Assembly (NCBI RefSeq): GCF_023734095.1
Contig: NZ_AP024620.1
Span: 2,600,501 to 2,664,500 of the forward strand
Length of the DNA: 64,000 bases
Direction: 5' to 3'
From: Moorella sp. Hama-1
GTDB lineage: Bacteria > Bacillota > DSM-521 > Neomoorellales > Neomoorellaceae
The notes beneath the pieces are model-generated. The model searched no databases. It saw only the letters and a list, made by a program, of their open reading frames with translations, and was not told where the DNA came from. This document shows, piece by piece, positions 44,722 through 53,942 of this stretch (its first letter is position 1; every line of letters begins with the position of its first letter). A program made the position numbers and the translations under genes.

Positions 44722-45948
44722 CTATACCGGCCTGCGGGGTTTATTTGTTTCTTTCAAGGCAGGCCAACCAAAGATGTGAGCCAGTTGGTTGTATATCCAT
44801 TTAGATTCTTTCGTAAGTAAAGGACCCAGAATAGCCATAAGCAACACATACAGGGCTGCGAAGGGTTGTAGCACCGGCAGTAATCCGCCGGTCTTCGCCA
44901 GATTGGCGAGGATGATAGAAAATTCTCCGCGGGGAGTAATAGTAAGCCCGATATTGGTACACCCCCGGTACGAATAACCGGCCATTCGTCCGGCAAGAAT
45001 ACCAGCAAGAAAATTGCCTGTTAATGTTGCCGCTACGGCAGTCAAAACCGGCCCGACGGCCCCTCCCAAGGTTAAAGGGTCGATGCTCAAACCGAAGCTG
45101 AAAAAAAACAGGGCCCCGAAAAAATCACGGAACGGCACGACAATATGCTCGATGCGGTCGAGATGGTCTGTCTCGGCTAAAATTAAACCTACCAGCAAGG
45201 CGCCAATAGCTTCCGCCACATGGATAGTCTCTGAAAAACCGGCTACCAGGGTGAGGAAAGCAAAGACTATGAGCATAAAAACTTCCTCGGAAGGAACGTT
45301 AAGCAGCCTGTTAATTAACGGTGCCAGTTTGCGGCCGGCGAGAATTAAGCCCAGCATAAATCCCAGGGCAAGGGAGGTAGATTTCAACACGCTCGCCGGT
45401 GAGGCCGAACCTGTAAGGACCAGACCGGAAATGATGGATAGATACACTGCTACGAATACGTCCTGAAATAACATAAGCCCCAGGATCATCTCGGTTTCCG
45501 GCCGTGCCGTTCGCTTTAGGTCAACCAGAACCTTGGCAACAATGGCGCTTGAGGAAATAGAAATAAGCCCGGCTACCACCAGGGTTTCCCGCAACGGCCA
45601 ACCCCAAATTATAGGTAGAACCATGCCCAGGGTAAAATTTATGGCCATATAGATGGACCCGCCCACCAGTATAGAACGGCCTGCCTTTAATAATCTCCCG
45701 ACGGAAAACTCCAGACCGAGGCTGAAAAGGAGAAAGAGTATCCCTACCCGCCCCATAAAATCTATTAAAGGCGCGCTTTTAATAAAGCGAAAATCCAGGA
45801 TACCAATTACCGGCGCATGAGGGCCGACAACCATACCGGCAAGGATCAAGAGCGGTACAATAGAAACGCGGAACCTGGCGGCAAGGATCCCGGCAAAAGC
45901 TACGATAGCTAATGCTAGCCCGATTTCAAGGAGCACCTGTTCGGGCAT
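44722..45948 (-). CDS. K+/H+ antiporter membrane subunit (CPA2, KhtU-like)
   Basis: 408 residues with about 12 membrane segments and CPA2-family features: LLLFSLGLEFSVGRLL, an extended GLISISSSAIVAKVL helix, and AEAIGALLVGLILAETDH. It exchanges K+ for H+ across the membrane. It lacks a C-terminal RCK domain, which is instead supplied by the adjacent gene (2-bp gap), as in Bacillus KhtTU. Confidence 0.9.
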   Translation of the reverse strand: MPEQVLLEIGLALAIVAFAGILAARFRVSIVPLLILAGMVVGPHAPVIGILDFRFIKSAPLIDFMGRVGILFLLFSLGLEFSVGRLLKAGRSILVGGSIYMAINFTLGMVLPIIWGWPLRETLVVAGLISISSSAIVAKVLVDLKRTARPETEMILGLMLFQDVFVAVYLSIISGLVLTGSASPASVLKSTSLALGFMLGLILAGRKLAPLINRLLNVPSEEVFMLIVFAFLTLVAGFSETIHVAEAIGALLVGLILAETDHLDRIEHIVVPFRDFFGALFFFSFGLSIDPLTLGGAVGPVLTAVAATLTGNFLAGILAGRMAGYSYRGCTNIGLTITPRGEFSIILANLAKTGGLLPVLQPFAALYVLLMAILGPLLTKESKWIYNQLAHIFGWPALKETNKPRRPV

Positions 45949-45950
45949 AA

Positions 45951-46442
45951 CTATATCCCCCCGTGCAAAATCAGCTCTTTACAAGCCTTTACCTGCTTCC
46001 TGTCCCCTAAAACCACAATTGTTGCTCCCGGGGTGATGATTTCTTCCGGTCCCGGGTTGAGGACTTTTTCGTCTTTTTTAATTATAGCTATAATGGCAGC
46101 GCCAGTTTTCTTGCGGATTTCTAAATCCCCGATAGTTTTCCCTATTGCTTGGGCATCCTTCTCCACTTTATACCATTCAAAAACCATGTCATCCAGGGCC
46201 ATTTCAACCGTTTCCAGTGCTTTTGGCACGTAGGCCATACCGCCGAGAATACCTGCCACACGGCGCGCTTCCGCGTCATCCAGAGTGACCATGGAGATGC
46301 TTTCCTCCGGGTCATTATTATCAAAATGATAAATCTCCCGCCGGCCATCATCGTGTACGACAATAACTATCTTATCCCCGCTGCGGGTTTCAATTTGGAA
46401 TTTTTTCCCGATACCGGGAAGCTCGGTTTCTTTTATCAACAT
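45951..46442 (-). CDS. Regulatory subunit with RCK_C domain (KhtT-like)
   Basis: 163 residues: an N-terminal domain (LPGIGKKFQIETRSGDKI) and a C-terminal RCK_C/TrkA-C domain (about 85-160, LEIRKKTGAAIIAIIKKDEK, PGPEEIITPGATIVVLGD). In Bacillus, KhtT gates KhtU in response to pH, cations and c-di-AMP; the same is inferred here. It precedes the antiporter gene directly. Confidence 0.9.
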   Translation of the reverse strand: MLIKETELPGIGKKFQIETRSGDKIVIVVHDDGRREIYHFDNNDPEESISMVTLDDAEARRVAGILGGMAYVPKALETVEMALDDMVFEWYKVEKDAQAIGKTIGDLEIRKKTGAAIIAIIKKDEKVLNPGPEEIITPGATIVVLGDRKQVKACKELILHGGI

Positions 46443-46532
46443 CTAACTTCCCCCTTGCTTATAATTCACAGCGGCTTTATTTCATTTTAACATAAACCTA
46501 CCGGTTGCCAAAGCTAAGCATACCCTGCTGCT

Positions 46533-47471
46533 TTATATGGCCAGCTCTAACAGGGGTGTTAAATCATTGGGGCGCTCCAGGAGTTCCCGGTACAAGTCGC
46601 CCCATTCTTCCAGGCGGCGCCTGATGATATTGAAATCTCCGGGATAAATCTTTTTCGCCGCCACTTCTTCCCAGGTCAAGGGGGCGGAAACCGGGGCCCC
46701 GGGCAGGGGCCGTAGGCTGTAGGGAAAGGTCATGGACCGCCCCTGTACATTTTGCAGGTAATCCAGGTAGACTTTGCCCCGGCGCCTGTGGATAAGGTGC
46801 TCGGTGGTGGCTTTGCGGGGGTAAACCTGCACAATGAGATGCGCCAGGTATCCCATGGCAGCCGTAACTTCCCGGAAGGTCCAGCGGGGATAAAGGGGGA
46901 TGAAAATATGCAGGCCCCTGGCGCCTGAATTTTTGGGGTAGCCGGTGAGGTGGAGTTCCTTTAAAGCCCGGTTGACCAAGAGGGCGATTTCCAGCACATC
47001 GACAAGGGTAGTGCCGTCCGCAGGGTCGAGGTCCATGACAACGATATCCGGGTATTCCAGGCGACCGGCCCGGGAGAGCCAGGCATGGACCTCGATGCAC
47101 CCCTGGTTGGCCAGCCAGGCCAGGGTTGCTTCGTTATTGCAGAGAACGTAATTGATGGTTTTATCGCTATCGGTGTGATAGACAGGCAGGGTCGCCACCC
47201 ACTCTGGGGCATAGGCAGGGCACTCTTTCTGGTAAAAGGCCTCCCCTGTAATGCCGTCCGGGTAGCGCTTCAGGACCAGGGGACGTTCCCGCAGGTAAGG
47301 TAGGATGCCGGGGGCCATGTCGACATAATATTCGACGAGATCAAACTTGGTCAGCCCCTCCGGCCAGAAGACCTTGTCCAGGTTGGTCAGCCGGAGCTGC
47401 TGTCCCGGCAACCGGGGCAGCATATAGGGCTCCCCGTTAACCTGCTGTCCTGTTGTCATTTCCCGGTCCAT
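46533..47471 (-). CDS. Standalone LigD-type polymerase (NHEJ primase-polymerase), copy 1
   Basis: 312 residues equivalent to the LigD polymerase domain of bacterial non-homologous end joining, an archaeo-eukaryotic primase relative. It prefers to add ribonucleotides at breaks. Features: NLDKVFWPEGLTKFDLVEYY, the catalytic metal motif VVMDLDPADG, and SGARGLHIFIPLYP. No ligase or phosphoesterase domain is attached, and no Ku or ligase gene is in the window. A second paralogue lies 2 kb away. Confidence 0.92.
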   Translation of the reverse strand: MDREMTTGQQVNGEPYMLPRLPGQQLRLTNLDKVFWPEGLTKFDLVEYYVDMAPGILPYLRERPLVLKRYPDGITGEAFYQKECPAYAPEWVATLPVYHTDSDKTINYVLCNNEATLAWLANQGCIEVHAWLSRAGRLEYPDIVVMDLDPADGTTLVDVLEIALLVNRALKELHLTGYPKNSGARGLHIFIPLYPRWTFREVTAAMGYLAHLIVQVYPRKATTEHLIHRRRGKVYLDYLQNVQGRSMTFPYSLRPLPGAPVSAPLTWEEVAAKKIYPGDFNIIRRRLEEWGDLYRELLERPNDLTPLLELAI

Positions 47472-47666
47472 TTCCCTGCCACCACCCCCTGTCCTGCCGG
47501 CCTGCCGGTAGTATCCCCAACCCCCGGTTAAAGTTCATACGCCGGGTCGTATCAGGGGGCTTTTTAATATCGCGGTTATCCCATGGACATGCTAGAGCCC
47601 GGGTAAAAATTTGCCATAAAGACGGGAACCAATGCCTCCCTTCCGGCGTCTGTAAAATCAGGATAA
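47472..47666. other. Intergenic stretch with no gene
   Basis: About 195 bp upstream of LigD-type polymerase copy 1. I see no promoter or RNA. Its right end (from about 47640) already resembles, with indels, the amine-oxidase-like gene near 61875. Confidence 0.3.
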
Positions 47667-47882
47667 AAACGAGAGAAAGATTATCAACTCCTGGGCCAGG
47701 CCAGCAAACAATCGGAAGATAAGGGCCAACAGATCTGGACCTCCCCTATTCCCCAGAAAACCATCCTGGCCGCCGCGATCTTCGCCAATGGCTCTGATGA
47801 CCAGGGCCGGGAGGCCGGCAGGGTATCCCTGCCCTTCACGGGCGTTACCGAACTGAACAAAGCCCTGGGTATAACTGATTAG
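47667..47882 (+). pseudogene. Orphan C-terminal fragment of the amine-oxidase-N/WD40 gene
   Basis: 72 codons matching the last residues of the protein at 59793-62102. EKDYQLLGQASKQSEDKGQQ versus EKDYTLLGQARKKSEDNGHQ, then shared PIPQKTILA and TGVTELNKALG versus TGVTDLNKALG. There is no start, and a TAA lies just upstream. The fragment and the antitoxin gene to its right correspond to 61900-62420, so the block was duplicated and then truncated. Confidence 0.85.
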
Positions 47883-47888
47883 CCAATC

Positions 47889-47927
47889 AAAAAGGTGGCG
47901 GCCTTTACCCCGGGCCGTCACCTTTTT
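47889..47927. terminator. Bidirectional terminator
   Basis: AAAAA-GGTGGCGGCC, 9-nt loop, GGCCGTCACC-TTTTT. A-run and T-run flank the stem, so it should work for the plus remnant and for the PIN gene on minus. Confidence 0.75.
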
Positions 47928-47936
47928 CCCAATTAA

Positions 47937-48368
47937 TTATTTCAACCATAACAAAGGGAAGCCCAATTCATTGCTGGCTTCCTTTATTTCCGGATCACCG
48001 GTGACAACTGTGGCTTTATATTGTAAGGCAGCACCTATGGCAAAGGCATCAGCATAGGAAAGGAGATGTAAAGCCTTTACTTTCGCAGCAGCAAGGGTCA
48101 ATTCTTCATCACCCACGAGGAATTCCACAGGCCATTTTTTTACGGTCTCTAACACTTTTTTAGCTTCTATTTCTCCATTTCTACGATATACTCGATAATA
48201 TACTTCGCCTAAATTTACCCAGGTCAACAAAAGCTTGATCAGTTTTTCCCGAGCTTTTTGTAATAGTTCGGCCACCTTTTCGGCACCAGTCTCATCTTCC
48301 AGGTAGCAAATAACGGCATAGGCATCCAGGATATAATCCCCGGCGCTTTCAGGGTAGTCGCTGCTCAT
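47937..48368 (-). CDS. PIN-domain ribonuclease toxin
   Basis: 143 residues from the ATG at 48368 (GGAGGAAAAAC upstream). VapC-like acidic residues: DYILDAYAVICYLE, VNLGEVYYR, SYADAFAIGAAL and VTGDPEI. It overlaps the AbrB-type gene by 20 bp, an arrangement typical of toxin-antitoxin operons. The target RNA is unknown. Confidence 0.87.
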   Translation of the reverse strand: MSSDYPESAGDYILDAYAVICYLEDETGAEKVAELLQKAREKLIKLLLTWVNLGEVYYRVYRRNGEIEAKKVLETVKKWPVEFLVGDEELTLAAAKVKALHLLSYADAFAIGAALQYKATVVTGDPEIKEASNELGFPLLWLK

Positions 48369-48606
48369 GTTTTTCCTCCAACCGGCGTTCCTCCTGCTTA
48401 TAGGACGCATAAGTACTGGTAAGTGATCGTTTCCCTTTCAACATACCTCTGGCCTCAATTACCGGGTCAGAGGGAGCAGGAGTAATAATGATTTGCCCTT
48501 CCTTTTCGATAATTAAAGCGCGCCCCGGAGCCTGGAGGCCGTACTTGCGGCGCAACAGGGCCGGAATTACTAATTGCCCTTTTGCAGAAATCTTTACCAT
48601 AGGCAT
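48349..48606 (-). CDS. AbrB/MazE-type antitoxin
   Basis: 85 residues starting at ATG 48606 behind GGAGGG; the frame is open further up but unsupported. The swapped-hairpin AbrB domain is at the N-terminus (VKISAKGQLVIPALLRRKYG). The C-terminal toxin-binding tail includes SYKQEERRLEEKHEQ. A broken second copy of its end lies at 62290-62420. Confidence 0.88.
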   Translation of the reverse strand: MPMVKISAKGQLVIPALLRRKYGLQAPGRALIIEKEGQIIITPAPSDPVIEARGMLKGKRSLTSTYASYKQEERRLEEKHEQRLP

Positions 48607-48676
48607 TGCGATATCCCTCCTTTGTTTTACCGTTATAATAATTGTAAAACATCCGCTGAAAAGATACAACATCTCC

Positions 48677-48919
48677 TTAAAGGGAAAAAATAGCGTTGCC
48701 GCTGCCAGCCAGGTCAGTTGCTTCCGGAGCGGCAAAATCGAAGACTTCTTCAATAGACATGGAAAAAATCTTGGCAATACGGTACGCCAGCATTAACGAA
48801 GGATTGTATCTGCCATTTTCAATAGAAATAATAGTCTGCCGGGAGACCCCCACCAGCCGTGCCAATTCCTCCTGGGTCAACTGGCGCTGAAGTCGCAGAT
48901 CCTTCACGCGGTTTTCCAA
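48677..48919 (-). CDS. XRE-family helix-turn-helix regulator
   Basis: 80 residues; TTG start with AGAGGGA upstream. HTH at about 14-33 ([20 protein letters not shown], then ENGRYNPS), of the small YozG/Cro group with SIEEVFDF at the end. It is next to and codirectional with the antitoxin-toxin pair. It may be autonomous or part of the module's control. Confidence 0.87.
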   Translation of the reverse strand: MENRVKDLRLQRQLTQEELARLVGVSRQTIISIENGRYNPSLMLAYRIAKIFSMSIEEVFDFAAPEATDLAGSGNAIFSL

Positions 48920-48956
48920 TTACATTCCCTCTTTCGCAATCCGTGTAAAGCTAGCT

Positions 48957-49154
48957 TTACTGGCGGTCGCGGAGGTGAAAGATCTTCTGCCAGGCCAGGC
49001 CGGCGTTCTTCAGGTCGCCGCTGGCCTCAAAAGCAACGGCAGCGCTGCGGTAGAGACCCTCAGCAGTAGCCGGGTCGCCGGCCTCCAATTCCCCGGCGCG
49101 CCGGTAGTCCTGCCAAGGGTCGGCCCAGGTGGCCGCGGGCAGGAGCAGCAACAA
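48957..49154 (-). CDS. Small exported TPR-like protein, start uncertain
   Basis: The frame encodes a signal-like hydrophobic run ending AATWADPWQDY, then a TPR-like helix pair (GDPATAEGLYRSAAVAFEAS, GDLKNAGLAWQKIF). The hydrophobic run extends upstream (KVSRIIAILLFLLLLL) but without an ATG or GTG. The best SD, AAGGAG near 49203, leads to an ATG in another frame. It may start at a rare codon, or a frameshift may have hit its first codons. Confidence 0.5.
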   Translation of the reverse strand: MLLLLPAATWADPWQDYRRAGELEAGDPATAEGLYRSAAVAFEASGDLKNAGLAWQKIFHLRDRQ

Positions 49155-49417
49155 AAATAAAAGGATGGCGATAATACGAGATACCTTCAGGCCTGGCCAT
49201 CACCTGCTCCTTCTTTGTGGTAATTCGTTCCTAATTTTAACACAGGAGCAGGTGGGCGAGAAAGGTAATTAATGGATAGAGGGTAGATTCTTTATAAAAA
49301 CTTGCCACTTCGCCTGTCTTCCAGTCTTCGCCTTTCGCTTGTTTCCCAGTTTGCCAGGATAGTTAGTGGATATCGTGCTGTTCCGGGAGTTACCTGATAG
49401 GGGTATCGGTCCGGGGT

Positions 49418-50449
49418 TTAAGCCCCGGCCAGTTTAAGCAGCGGTTCCAGATCGTTGGATTGCGCCAGGAAATCCCGATAAAGGTCGCCATACGCCTGCA
49501 GGCGCTCCCTGGCGGTGTGAATGTTGAAGTCTTTGGGGCTGAACATCCCCTTCTTTACCTCCTCCCAGGTCAGGGGCGTCGAAACCGGCGCCCCGGGCAG
49601 GGGTCGCAGGCTGTAGGGAAAGGCCATGGACCGGCCGCGGGCGTTCTGCAGGTAGTCCAGGTAGACCCGATCTTTACGTTTCGGGATTGACCGCTCGATG
49701 GTAGCTTTCCGGGGGTAAACCCCTGCGACCAGCCGCGCCAGGTATCCCATGGCGGCTGTCACCTGGTGAAAGCTCCAGCGAGGTTTAAGGGGGATAAAGA
49801 TATGCAACCCCGTAGCCCCGGAGGTTTTAGGATAGCCGCTGAGGTGAAACTCCTTTAAAGCCTGGTGGACCAGGAGGGCGATATCCAGGACATCTTTAAA
49901 AGTCACCCCCGGCGCCGGGTCCAGATCCATGACGGCGATATCGGGATGCTCCAGGTGGCTGGCCCGGGAGAGCCAGGCATGGATCTCGATGCACCCCTGG
50001 TTGGCCAGCCAGACCAGGGTGGCTTCGTTGTTGCCGAGGATATAATTGATGGTCTTATCGCTGTCAGCATGGTAGATGGGTGCCGTGGCTATCCAATCCG
50101 GGGCGTAGGCCGGGCATTCCTTCTGGTAAAAAGCCTCCCCGGTGATGCCATCGGGGTAGCGCTTTAGTACCAGGGGACGATCCCGCAGGTAGGGCAGGAT
50201 CACCGGGGCCATGTCGATATAATATTTAATCAGATCCAGCTTGGTCAGGCCTTCCGGCCAGAAAACCTTGTCCAGGTTGGTCAGTTTCAACTGCCGGCCC
50301 TGCCTGGCTTCCCGGCCCGCCAGGCCTACCCCCTGCCCATCTGCTAGTTGAGTCCCCACCGCCGTTCCTGGCAAGGGCGGTGGTAAGGACCGGTCCACCG
50401 CCGGCGCCGGGTTTACAGAGATCTCTTGATTCCTGTTTATACGGCACAA
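49418..50449 (-). CDS. Standalone LigD-type polymerase, copy 2
   Basis: About 290 conserved residues with the same motifs as copy 1: NLDKVFWPEGLTKLDLIKYY, VMDLDPAPGV, SGATGLHIFIPLKP and YLDYLQNARGRSMAFPYSLR. The first 50 or so residues look non-homologous and Pro/Gly-rich. The strong SD GAAGGAGG near 50455 is set for a different frame (GTG-CCG), so the true start is unclear. No ligase domain. About 70% alike to copy 1 by eye. Confidence 0.88.
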   Translation of the reverse strand: MCRINRNQEISVNPAPAVDRSLPPPLPGTAVGTQLADGQGVGLAGREARQGRQLKLTNLDKVFWPEGLTKLDLIKYYIDMAPVILPYLRDRPLVLKRYPDGITGEAFYQKECPAYAPDWIATAPIYHADSDKTINYILGNNEATLVWLANQGCIEIHAWLSRASHLEHPDIAVMDLDPAPGVTFKDVLDIALLVHQALKEFHLSGYPKTSGATGLHIFIPLKPRWSFHQVTAAMGYLARLVAGVYPRKATIERSIPKRKDRVYLDYLQNARGRSMAFPYSLRPLPGAPVSTPLTWEEVKKGMFSPKDFNIHTARERLQAYGDLYRDFLAQSNDLEPLLKLAGA

Positions 50450-50548
50450 CCTCCTTCACATCTGGTTTCCTCCTGTCTATGCTTCCCCCCAGGGGCACCT
50501 GAAATCCGTTCAAGCGCAAGCGGCCACCCTACAACTGTCCGGAACAGG

Positions 50549-50686
50549 CTACCAATCAGTGCGCGGGCGCATTTCGTACAGCATCCTGGCTTCCCGGTCC
50601 TGGCTGATAAATTCCAGGGTGGTCATCGCTTTCTTCAGGACAAGCTCCTTGCTAACCAATTCCTCCCACACCTCTTTCCCAGTCAT
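50549..50686 (-). pseudogene. Remnant of an Rpn-family nuclease / transposase-like gene
   Basis: 45 codons with KEVWEELVSKELVLKKAMTT and LEFISQDREARMLYEMR, characteristic of the C-terminal part of Rpn (PD-(D/E)XK) family proteins. Upstream sequence matches such a gene only in shifted frames (VGLIPVVAPFKM; LVWVTLLWCDYPG). Everything else is gone. A decayed mobile-type gene. Confidence 0.5.
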
Positions 50687-50790
50687 TTTGAATGGCGCCA
50701 CAACGGGTATGAGGCCCACCAGGATAATCGCACCACAGCAGGGTCACCCAAACCAGGGAAAGCTGCCTGCCGCCCTCCAACCGGGCCTTC

Positions 50791-51861
50791 TCAATTAATA
50801 TTACTTGTGCCAGCTCTACCGGCCATGGTAACTGCCGCTGCCCCCAGGGCTGCGGCCTTAACCATCAGCCCGGCAACTATACCCAGGTAAGGCAACCAGG
50901 TGACCAGGCTAATGATGAGGATACCGGCCAGGGTGGCGGCGTAGATTTCCGCCTGCCGGCTCCCCAGGGCAGCCAGGATCCTTTTACCGGTTGCCAGGCT
51001 TAAACCCGCCATCCCCAGGAAGTAGAGGCAGGCCAGGGCCAGCCACAATAGACCCGCCAGGGGAATGCCCAGGATAGTTATAAATAGCAGGACGGTGGCC
51101 GGCAGGGCCAGGAAGGCGATGAGGAAACCCCACAACAAACTCTTCCCCGGCAGGAGCATGGCGGTCTCCGCCACGCGCGCAGTTGTTCCCGGAAAGATGA
51201 TGCTAATAAACAACAGTACAATGGCCATCAGGATGAGGGTGAAAAGGCGCCACCAGAAGGCCGGGGAAGTCAGGCCGGGTAAGGGATAGCCCCGCAACCA
51301 CTGGCCCACCTGCTCCAGGAAGGCCTGTTGCAGCGCCAGCTGGACCTCGTTTCCGCCTACTACCGCACCCGGCTCCTTCTGTAGCGAACCGCCGATGACT
51401 ACCAGGTCGCCGCCCACCTGCGCCGTGGAGGCCAGGATGAGGGGCCCGCCTACTACGACCAGGTCTCCGGCAATGCGGCCACTGACCGCTACCGGCCCGG
51501 CTACGGCTATTACGTCCCTGTTGACTCTACCGCTGATGCTTACCTGTCCACCCACGGCCACAACGCTGTTGTCGACTTCGCCGTTGACCTCCACCCTGCC
51601 GCCGGTACCTACTACATCCCGGGCCCTGCCGTCTACCGTGACGGGGCCGAAGATGGCCAGGGCGTTTTCCACCTGCTGGCCGGCAGGCACCACGTAGCCG
51701 CCGCCGAACCGGGTCAGGTTTTGCGCCCGGGCCGGGGGCGGGTTAAAGCTGAAAGCCAGGGCCAGCGCCAGGAGAAAGGTACCTAACACCCGCCAGTATA
51801 TCCCGGGGCAATTATTCCTTCCTGCCATCCATGGCTGCAACTGCCGACTGCGCAACCGCAT
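50791..51861 (-). CDS. Exported polymer-forming (bactofilin-like) membrane protein A
   Basis: 356 residues from ATG 51861 (GAAGGAGG upstream). Signal or anchor segment at about 24-46. Then comes a right-handed beta-helix of about six short repeats (VEVNGEVDNSVVAVGGQVSI, GRVNRDVIAVAGPVAVSGRI) at about 55-160, similar to polymer-forming cytoskeletal domains. A C-terminal half with five or six membrane helices follows. Predicted to display the beta-helix outside. It shares its architecture with the gene upstream, and both follow an ECF sigma / anti-sigma pair. Confidence 0.82.
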   Translation of the reverse strand: MRLRSRQLQPWMAGRNNCPGIYWRVLGTFLLALALAFSFNPPPARAQNLTRFGGGYVVPAGQQVENALAIFGPVTVDGRARDVVGTGGRVEVNGEVDNSVVAVGGQVSISGRVNRDVIAVAGPVAVSGRIAGDLVVVGGPLILASTAQVGGDLVVIGGSLQKEPGAVVGGNEVQLALQQAFLEQVGQWLRGYPLPGLTSPAFWWRLFTLILMAIVLLFISIIFPGTTARVAETAMLLPGKSLLWGFLIAFLALPATVLLFITILGIPLAGLLWLALACLYFLGMAGLSLATGKRILAALGSRQAEIYAATLAGILIISLVTWLPYLGIVAGLMVKAAALGAAAVTMAGRAGTSNIN

Positions 51862-51870
51862 CAGGCCTCC

Positions 51871-52010
51871 TTCAAAAATAGGGTTATGGCAGCTATCGGC
51901 ATTGTGCAAAGTTTACGCCTGGGAAACCAAGTCGCCCTCCGCCTGTACCCTCCAGCCCCTTTACTCAACCGGTATTTTATAGTTCGCTGGCGGGAGTGCT
52001 AGCTGCCATA
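51871..52010. repeat. R repeat, copy E (deleted internally)
   Basis: Edge ttcaaaaatagggttatggc is followed after a deletion by gggaaaccaagtcgccctcc and gcctgtaccctccagcccct, which match the R interior, then cgctggcgggagtgctagct. Lies between the two polymer-forming genes, in the usual orientation, with the SD of protein A at its edge. Confidence 0.65.
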
Positions 52011-52027
52011 GTTGACTCCCGTCATTT

Positions 52028-53188
52028 TCATTGTTGCTGGTTTTCCCGGCCGGGGTCCGGCATGGCACCCCGACCCTCCGGGGGGATGTCTATAACTTCC
52101 CCGGTGCCGGGGGTGCCCTTCACCTGGTCATCTATCACCTTCCCGGACGGGGGTTTGCCGCCAAACCAGGGCCGGTTGGTACCGAAACGGGTAATCAGGA
52201 CGGCCCCCATACCGATAACAGCCGCCAGGACCCAGATGAGCATACCTACTACCGGCAGGCTCTGGGCGAGCCAGAGCAGGGCCACGCCCATTGCCGCCTG
52301 GACCAGCAGGGTTTGACCCCCTACCGCCGGCCACTTCCTCCCCAGGGCCCGCTCCACCTGCTGGCCGACCACCAACCCGGTCAGGACCAGGCCGATCAAC
52401 ACGATTAATGGCAGGATCAGGGCGACAGCTATGGCTACCGGGATACCGATAATGGTCAGCACCAGGGCCAGCAGGACTACCGGCAGGGCGATCCAGCCCA
52501 GGAATCCCACTCCCAGGCAGCGGCCGGGGTTGGCTTCCAGGGTAACCTGCATGGCGGTTATCCTGGTTGGGAACAGGGCCATGGCTACCGCCGTAATGGC
52601 GATCAGGCCCAGCAGGTAGAGAAGCCAGCCTGCCAGGCGGCCACCAAAACCCGGTTCGTTGCGGTAGTATCCTGCTGATGGCGGGAAGTAGTGCCCCCCG
52701 GTAAGATCCCGGGCCCCGGAGCCCATAGTTATATGTCCCTGCACCTGGGCGCCGTTTTCCCGGACAATATCGCCCCGGATGACGGTGACATTACCCTGGA
52801 CGAAGGAACCGGAGCGCAGGGTGACACTTCCGTTTATAGCCGTTACGTTGCCAAGGACCCGGCCCCGGACTTCAATGTCGCCATTCATGACCACTACGTT
52901 GCCCTGGATAATCTCATCCGGCCTGATGACCACATCGCCGTTAAAACGCACCATATTATCCCCGGCCGCGGCCAGGGCCTCGCCGTCTATCCCCTGCGGG
53001 TCAACCCGGACTACGGCGTCACCGGAAGTGAACGCCATCCCCGGGGAGGGGGATAGAGCTGAAGCCGGCGCTGCCGTAGCCGCCGTTGCTGGGCCCGTAA
53101 CCTCTCCAGCCATAGCCGCCGGCAGGCCCGGCGCCACCAGCAACAGCAGCCCCAGGGCCAGGGAGCTAATAAGCTTTTTAGCAAGCAT
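52028..53188 (-). CDS. Exported polymer-forming (bactofilin-like) membrane protein B
   Basis: 386 residues from ATG 53188 (GGAGGTCACAAAT upstream). Signal peptide at 1-27 (ends PAAMAGEV), beta-helix repeats at about 65-150 (GDVVIRPDEIIQGNVVVMNG, GRVLGNVTAINGSVTLRSG), then about five membrane helices and a Pro/Gly-rich hydrophilic tail. Paralogous in layout to protein A. It follows the anti-sigma gene, so it is a likely target of the sigma factor. Confidence 0.82.
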   Translation of the reverse strand: MLAKKLISSLALGLLLLVAPGLPAAMAGEVTGPATAATAAPASALSPSPGMAFTSGDAVVRVDPQGIDGEALAAAGDNMVRFNGDVVIRPDEIIQGNVVVMNGDIEVRGRVLGNVTAINGSVTLRSGSFVQGNVTVIRGDIVRENGAQVQGHITMGSGARDLTGGHYFPPSAGYYRNEPGFGGRLAGWLLYLLGLIAITAVAMALFPTRITAMQVTLEANPGRCLGVGFLGWIALPVVLLALVLTIIGIPVAIAVALILPLIVLIGLVLTGLVVGQQVERALGRKWPAVGGQTLLVQAAMGVALLWLAQSLPVVGMLIWVLAAVIGMGAVLITRFGTNRPWFGGKPPSGKVIDDQVKGTPGTGEVIDIPPEGRGAMPDPGRENQQQ

Positions 53189-53261
53189 ATTTGTGACCTC
53201 CATAAATTTTTTAAGATGGGAAAAGGGGAGGGGCAAATTCGCCCCTCTAAGCCACCCTCCA

Positions 53262-53942
53262 TTATTGGTAGGTACGAGGTTTTAACATCCTTTCCAGGAG
53301 CAGGCCCGCCGCCAGGCCCGGCGCCAGTAAAGCGGCCCAGGTTGCCGGGGGAACACTCTGGAGCAGGGTAACCAGGGTATCCCCCAGCACCCAGAGTAAA
53401 AAGACCTTTTCTCCTACAGCGTCTACCACGCCAGCCAGCAACTGGATAAGGCCGGCCAGTTGCCACTGGCAGAATGCTACCAGGCCTGTTATTGCATCCT
53501 GGATGAATGGTACCGTTACGCTTATGAACGTACTTATACCCCGGGTCAGCCCGGGCAACCTGCCCCCTGCCAGGAGCCAGCCGCCCAGGGCTAGGCAGAA
53601 GCCCAGCACCAGCCCGGCGAGTAGCGAAACTGGTTGCCGGGGCGGGTTGCCGGACAGCAGGGACGGCCGCGCCGCCTGCTGTTCTCCGGGCCTGGTTACC
53701 GGCACCGGTGGCATCGCCTCATCCTTCTCCAGGGCTGCCAGCACCCGGGCAGTAAAGTCCGGCCCCGGATCTTCAGGAGGCAAATCCAGGAGGGCAAAGG
53801 TTTTCTGCCAGCGCGCTAGTTCCCGGCGGCAAGCAGGGCAGCAATCCAGGTGCTCTCGCAAGGCATGAGCCTCTTCCTGCCCCAGTTCACCCGCCAAATA
53901 GTCCGGGATAATTTCCTGCCAGTAAACACATCCTTTAGCCAT
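53262..53942 (-). CDS. Zinc-finger anti-sigma factor
   Basis: 226 residues. The N-terminal anti-sigma domain has the zinc motif HLDCCPACRREL (His-x3-Cys-x2-Cys). A hydrophobic segment at about 108-128, one or two further ones near 160-205 and an Arg/Lys end follow. It overlaps the sigma gene by 8 bp and would hold that sigma factor at the membrane until a signal arrives. Confidence 0.9.
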   Translation of the reverse strand: MAKGCVYWQEIIPDYLAGELGQEEAHALREHLDCCPACRRELARWQKTFALLDLPPEDPGPDFTARVLAALEKDEAMPPVPVTRPGEQQAARPSLLSGNPPRQPVSLLAGLVLGFCLALGGWLLAGGRLPGLTRGISTFISVTVPFIQDAITGLVAFCQWQLAGLIQLLAGVVDAVGEKVFLLWVLGDTLVTLLQSVPPATWAALLAPGLAAGLLLERMLKPRTYQ

